Below are positions 59,035 to 59,795 of a DNA stretch of 59,795 bases, piece after piece. The stretch's first letter is position 1. Every line of letters begins with the position of its first letter. Source of the DNA: Anaeramoeba ignava (lineage: Eukaryota > Metamonada > Anaeramoebidae); the NCBI GenBank assembly GCA_028826165.1, contig JAPDFW010000036.1:1-59795 (forward strand), written 5' to 3'. Position numbers and translations under genes: made by a program. The notes under the pieces were generated by a model that was not told the DNA's origin, searched no databases, and worked only from the letters and a program-made list of their open reading frames with translations.

Positions 59035-59795
59035 ATGAATGAAAATAATGAAAAAAAAGAAGGAAATAATAGTTTGAGGTTTTAAAAATTTAAAATTAAA
59101 AATTTAAATTTAAAAATTTTATCTTTATTTTTGTCTTTTAGATTTGAATATTCAGAAGAATATGATTATGATTCTTTAACAATAAATTTCACAATCAATA
59201 TTATTTAAGCAAATGTAAATAAAAACTTTATCAAAAATAAATATATTTATTATTTAAAAATTATAAATAAAAAAAGCTTTAATTGAAGAAGATTATAATT
59301 TAGCAATTAAAGGATTTGAGAAAAATACTTGATAGGAAACAGAAAAACTGAATGGGGATTTAAAACATTAAAACAAATAGTGAAATTATATTTTGAAGAA
59401 AGTATTCATTAATGTTGAAAAATATTATCAACAACTTTATATATTGATATATGGATTGTAAATAGATTTGAAAATGTAAAGAAATGAATAAATTTAAATT
59501 TAAAATAAATTTAATAAAAATTATAAGCGTGTAAAATAGTGTGCATTTAAAATTCCAACATTCACAAGATTTAAATTTAGATTTTGGTTACTTGAAAATT
59601 TTATAAAATGCTAAAACAATTTCCAAAGAAGAAAATTGGAGACTTTCATTTTCAATCAATTTAAAACTAGGAGATCTTTATCTTCAACATAAAAATTTCT
59701 CAACTTTTATTTAATAACATTACATACGCGTGTGTAGATCCTGAAGATTAAACACACACAAACAAACAAAATTACTTAGAAATATAATTCATTAA
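59035..59795 (+). CDS. COPS2: COP9 signalosome subunit 2 (CSN2), 5' part, truncated and frame-broken
   Basis: Exon 1 59035-59078 (MNENNEKKEGNNSL) joins over a 63-nt intron to RFEYSEEYDYDS. With single-base shifts the next pieces read NQYYLSK, LIEEDYNLAIKGFEK, TEWGFKTLKQIVKLYFEE, and later NWRLSFSINLKLGDLYLQHKNF, in the same order as CSN2 N-terminal TPR-like repeats (QYYNSKALKEDD, EWGFKALKQM, KLGKLYL). CSN2 helps recruit cullins to the CSN deneddylase. The gene leaves the window at its right end. At least five indels occur in 650 bp, the densest disruption seen here. Confidence 0.75.

Noticed and set aside
46348-59795. Alternative genetic code or Euplotes-style programmed frameshifting to explain in-frame stops
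   Set aside because: Intact genes in 6.6-43 kb use all three stops normally with none in frame. Most breaks are missing single A's without a stop codon at the shift site, and they cluster by region.
1-59795. CRISPR array, tRNA, rRNA, retrotransposon or integrase gene
   Set aside because: No alternating repeat-spacer structure, no GC-richer cloverleaf-sized stretch, and no reverse transcriptase, integrase or transposase motifs were recognised by eye.

Overview
The window is a stretch of very AT-rich nuclear DNA from a unicellular eukaryote. Evidence for this is short GT-AG spliceosomal introns inside universally conserved eukaryotic genes (RPL10A, cytosolic IleRS, SMC4, Rab21, myotubularin, CSN2), hundreds of Asn/Gln-rich residues encoded by AAT-CAA hexamers inside housekeeping proteins, and compact gene spacing (53-820 bp). 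The style (RCC1+BTB proteins, N/Q tracts, amoeboid trafficking genes) suggests an Anaeramoeba-like or amoebozoan-like protist. That placement is inference. The odd length and the truncated genes at both ends suggest this is a whole contig.

Layout. 1-12085 (minus strand): four tandem copies of a type I membrane protein with a signal peptide, an FG-GAP-like beta-propeller, Cys-containing FN3-like modules and one C-terminal TM helix. Copies 3 and 4 are intact; copies 1 and 2 are broken. 12139-13974 (-): RCC1/BTB protein ending in a CaaX-like box; a decayed piece of its 3' end lies between copies 2 and 3 and records a two-gene segmental duplication. 14045-17333 (-) SCYL1-like pseudokinase, divergent from 17534-19459 (+) RPL10A. 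19659-22748 (-) FKBP-TPR immunophilin. 23052-25705 (-) Rab21 with six exons. 26527-30215 (-) isoleucyl-tRNA synthetase, divergent from 30402-32310 (+), an unrecognised two-exon gene. 32490-36469 (+) BLM-type RecQ helicase. 36759-43099 (-) UBR-box/RING ubiquitin ligase, divergent from 43578-46177 (+), a PROPPIN (WIPI/Atg18). 46348-50306 (-) SMC4. 50469-55497 (-) SCC2/NIPBL cohesin loader. 55689-58941 (-) myotubularin, divergent from 59035 onward (+), the 5' part of CSN2.

Two features stand out. First, introns are bimodal: about 50-180 nt, or 400-1350 nt and then almost wholly made of a simple tandem repeat that differs between introns. Second, reading frames are clean from about 6.6 to 43 kb but broken in every gene to the right (PROPPIN, SMC4, SCC2, MTM, CSN2) and in the two leftmost receptor copies. 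Many breaks are an A5 run where the protein family requires A6. This looks mostly like unpolished assembly at contig ends, although transcript-level repair is not excluded.

Functionally the genes are mainly housekeeping: translation, chromosome structure and repair, phosphoinositide and Rab membrane traffic, and ubiquitin/COP9 control. No bacterial-style operon, CRISPR array, tRNA, rRNA or autonomous transposon was seen.
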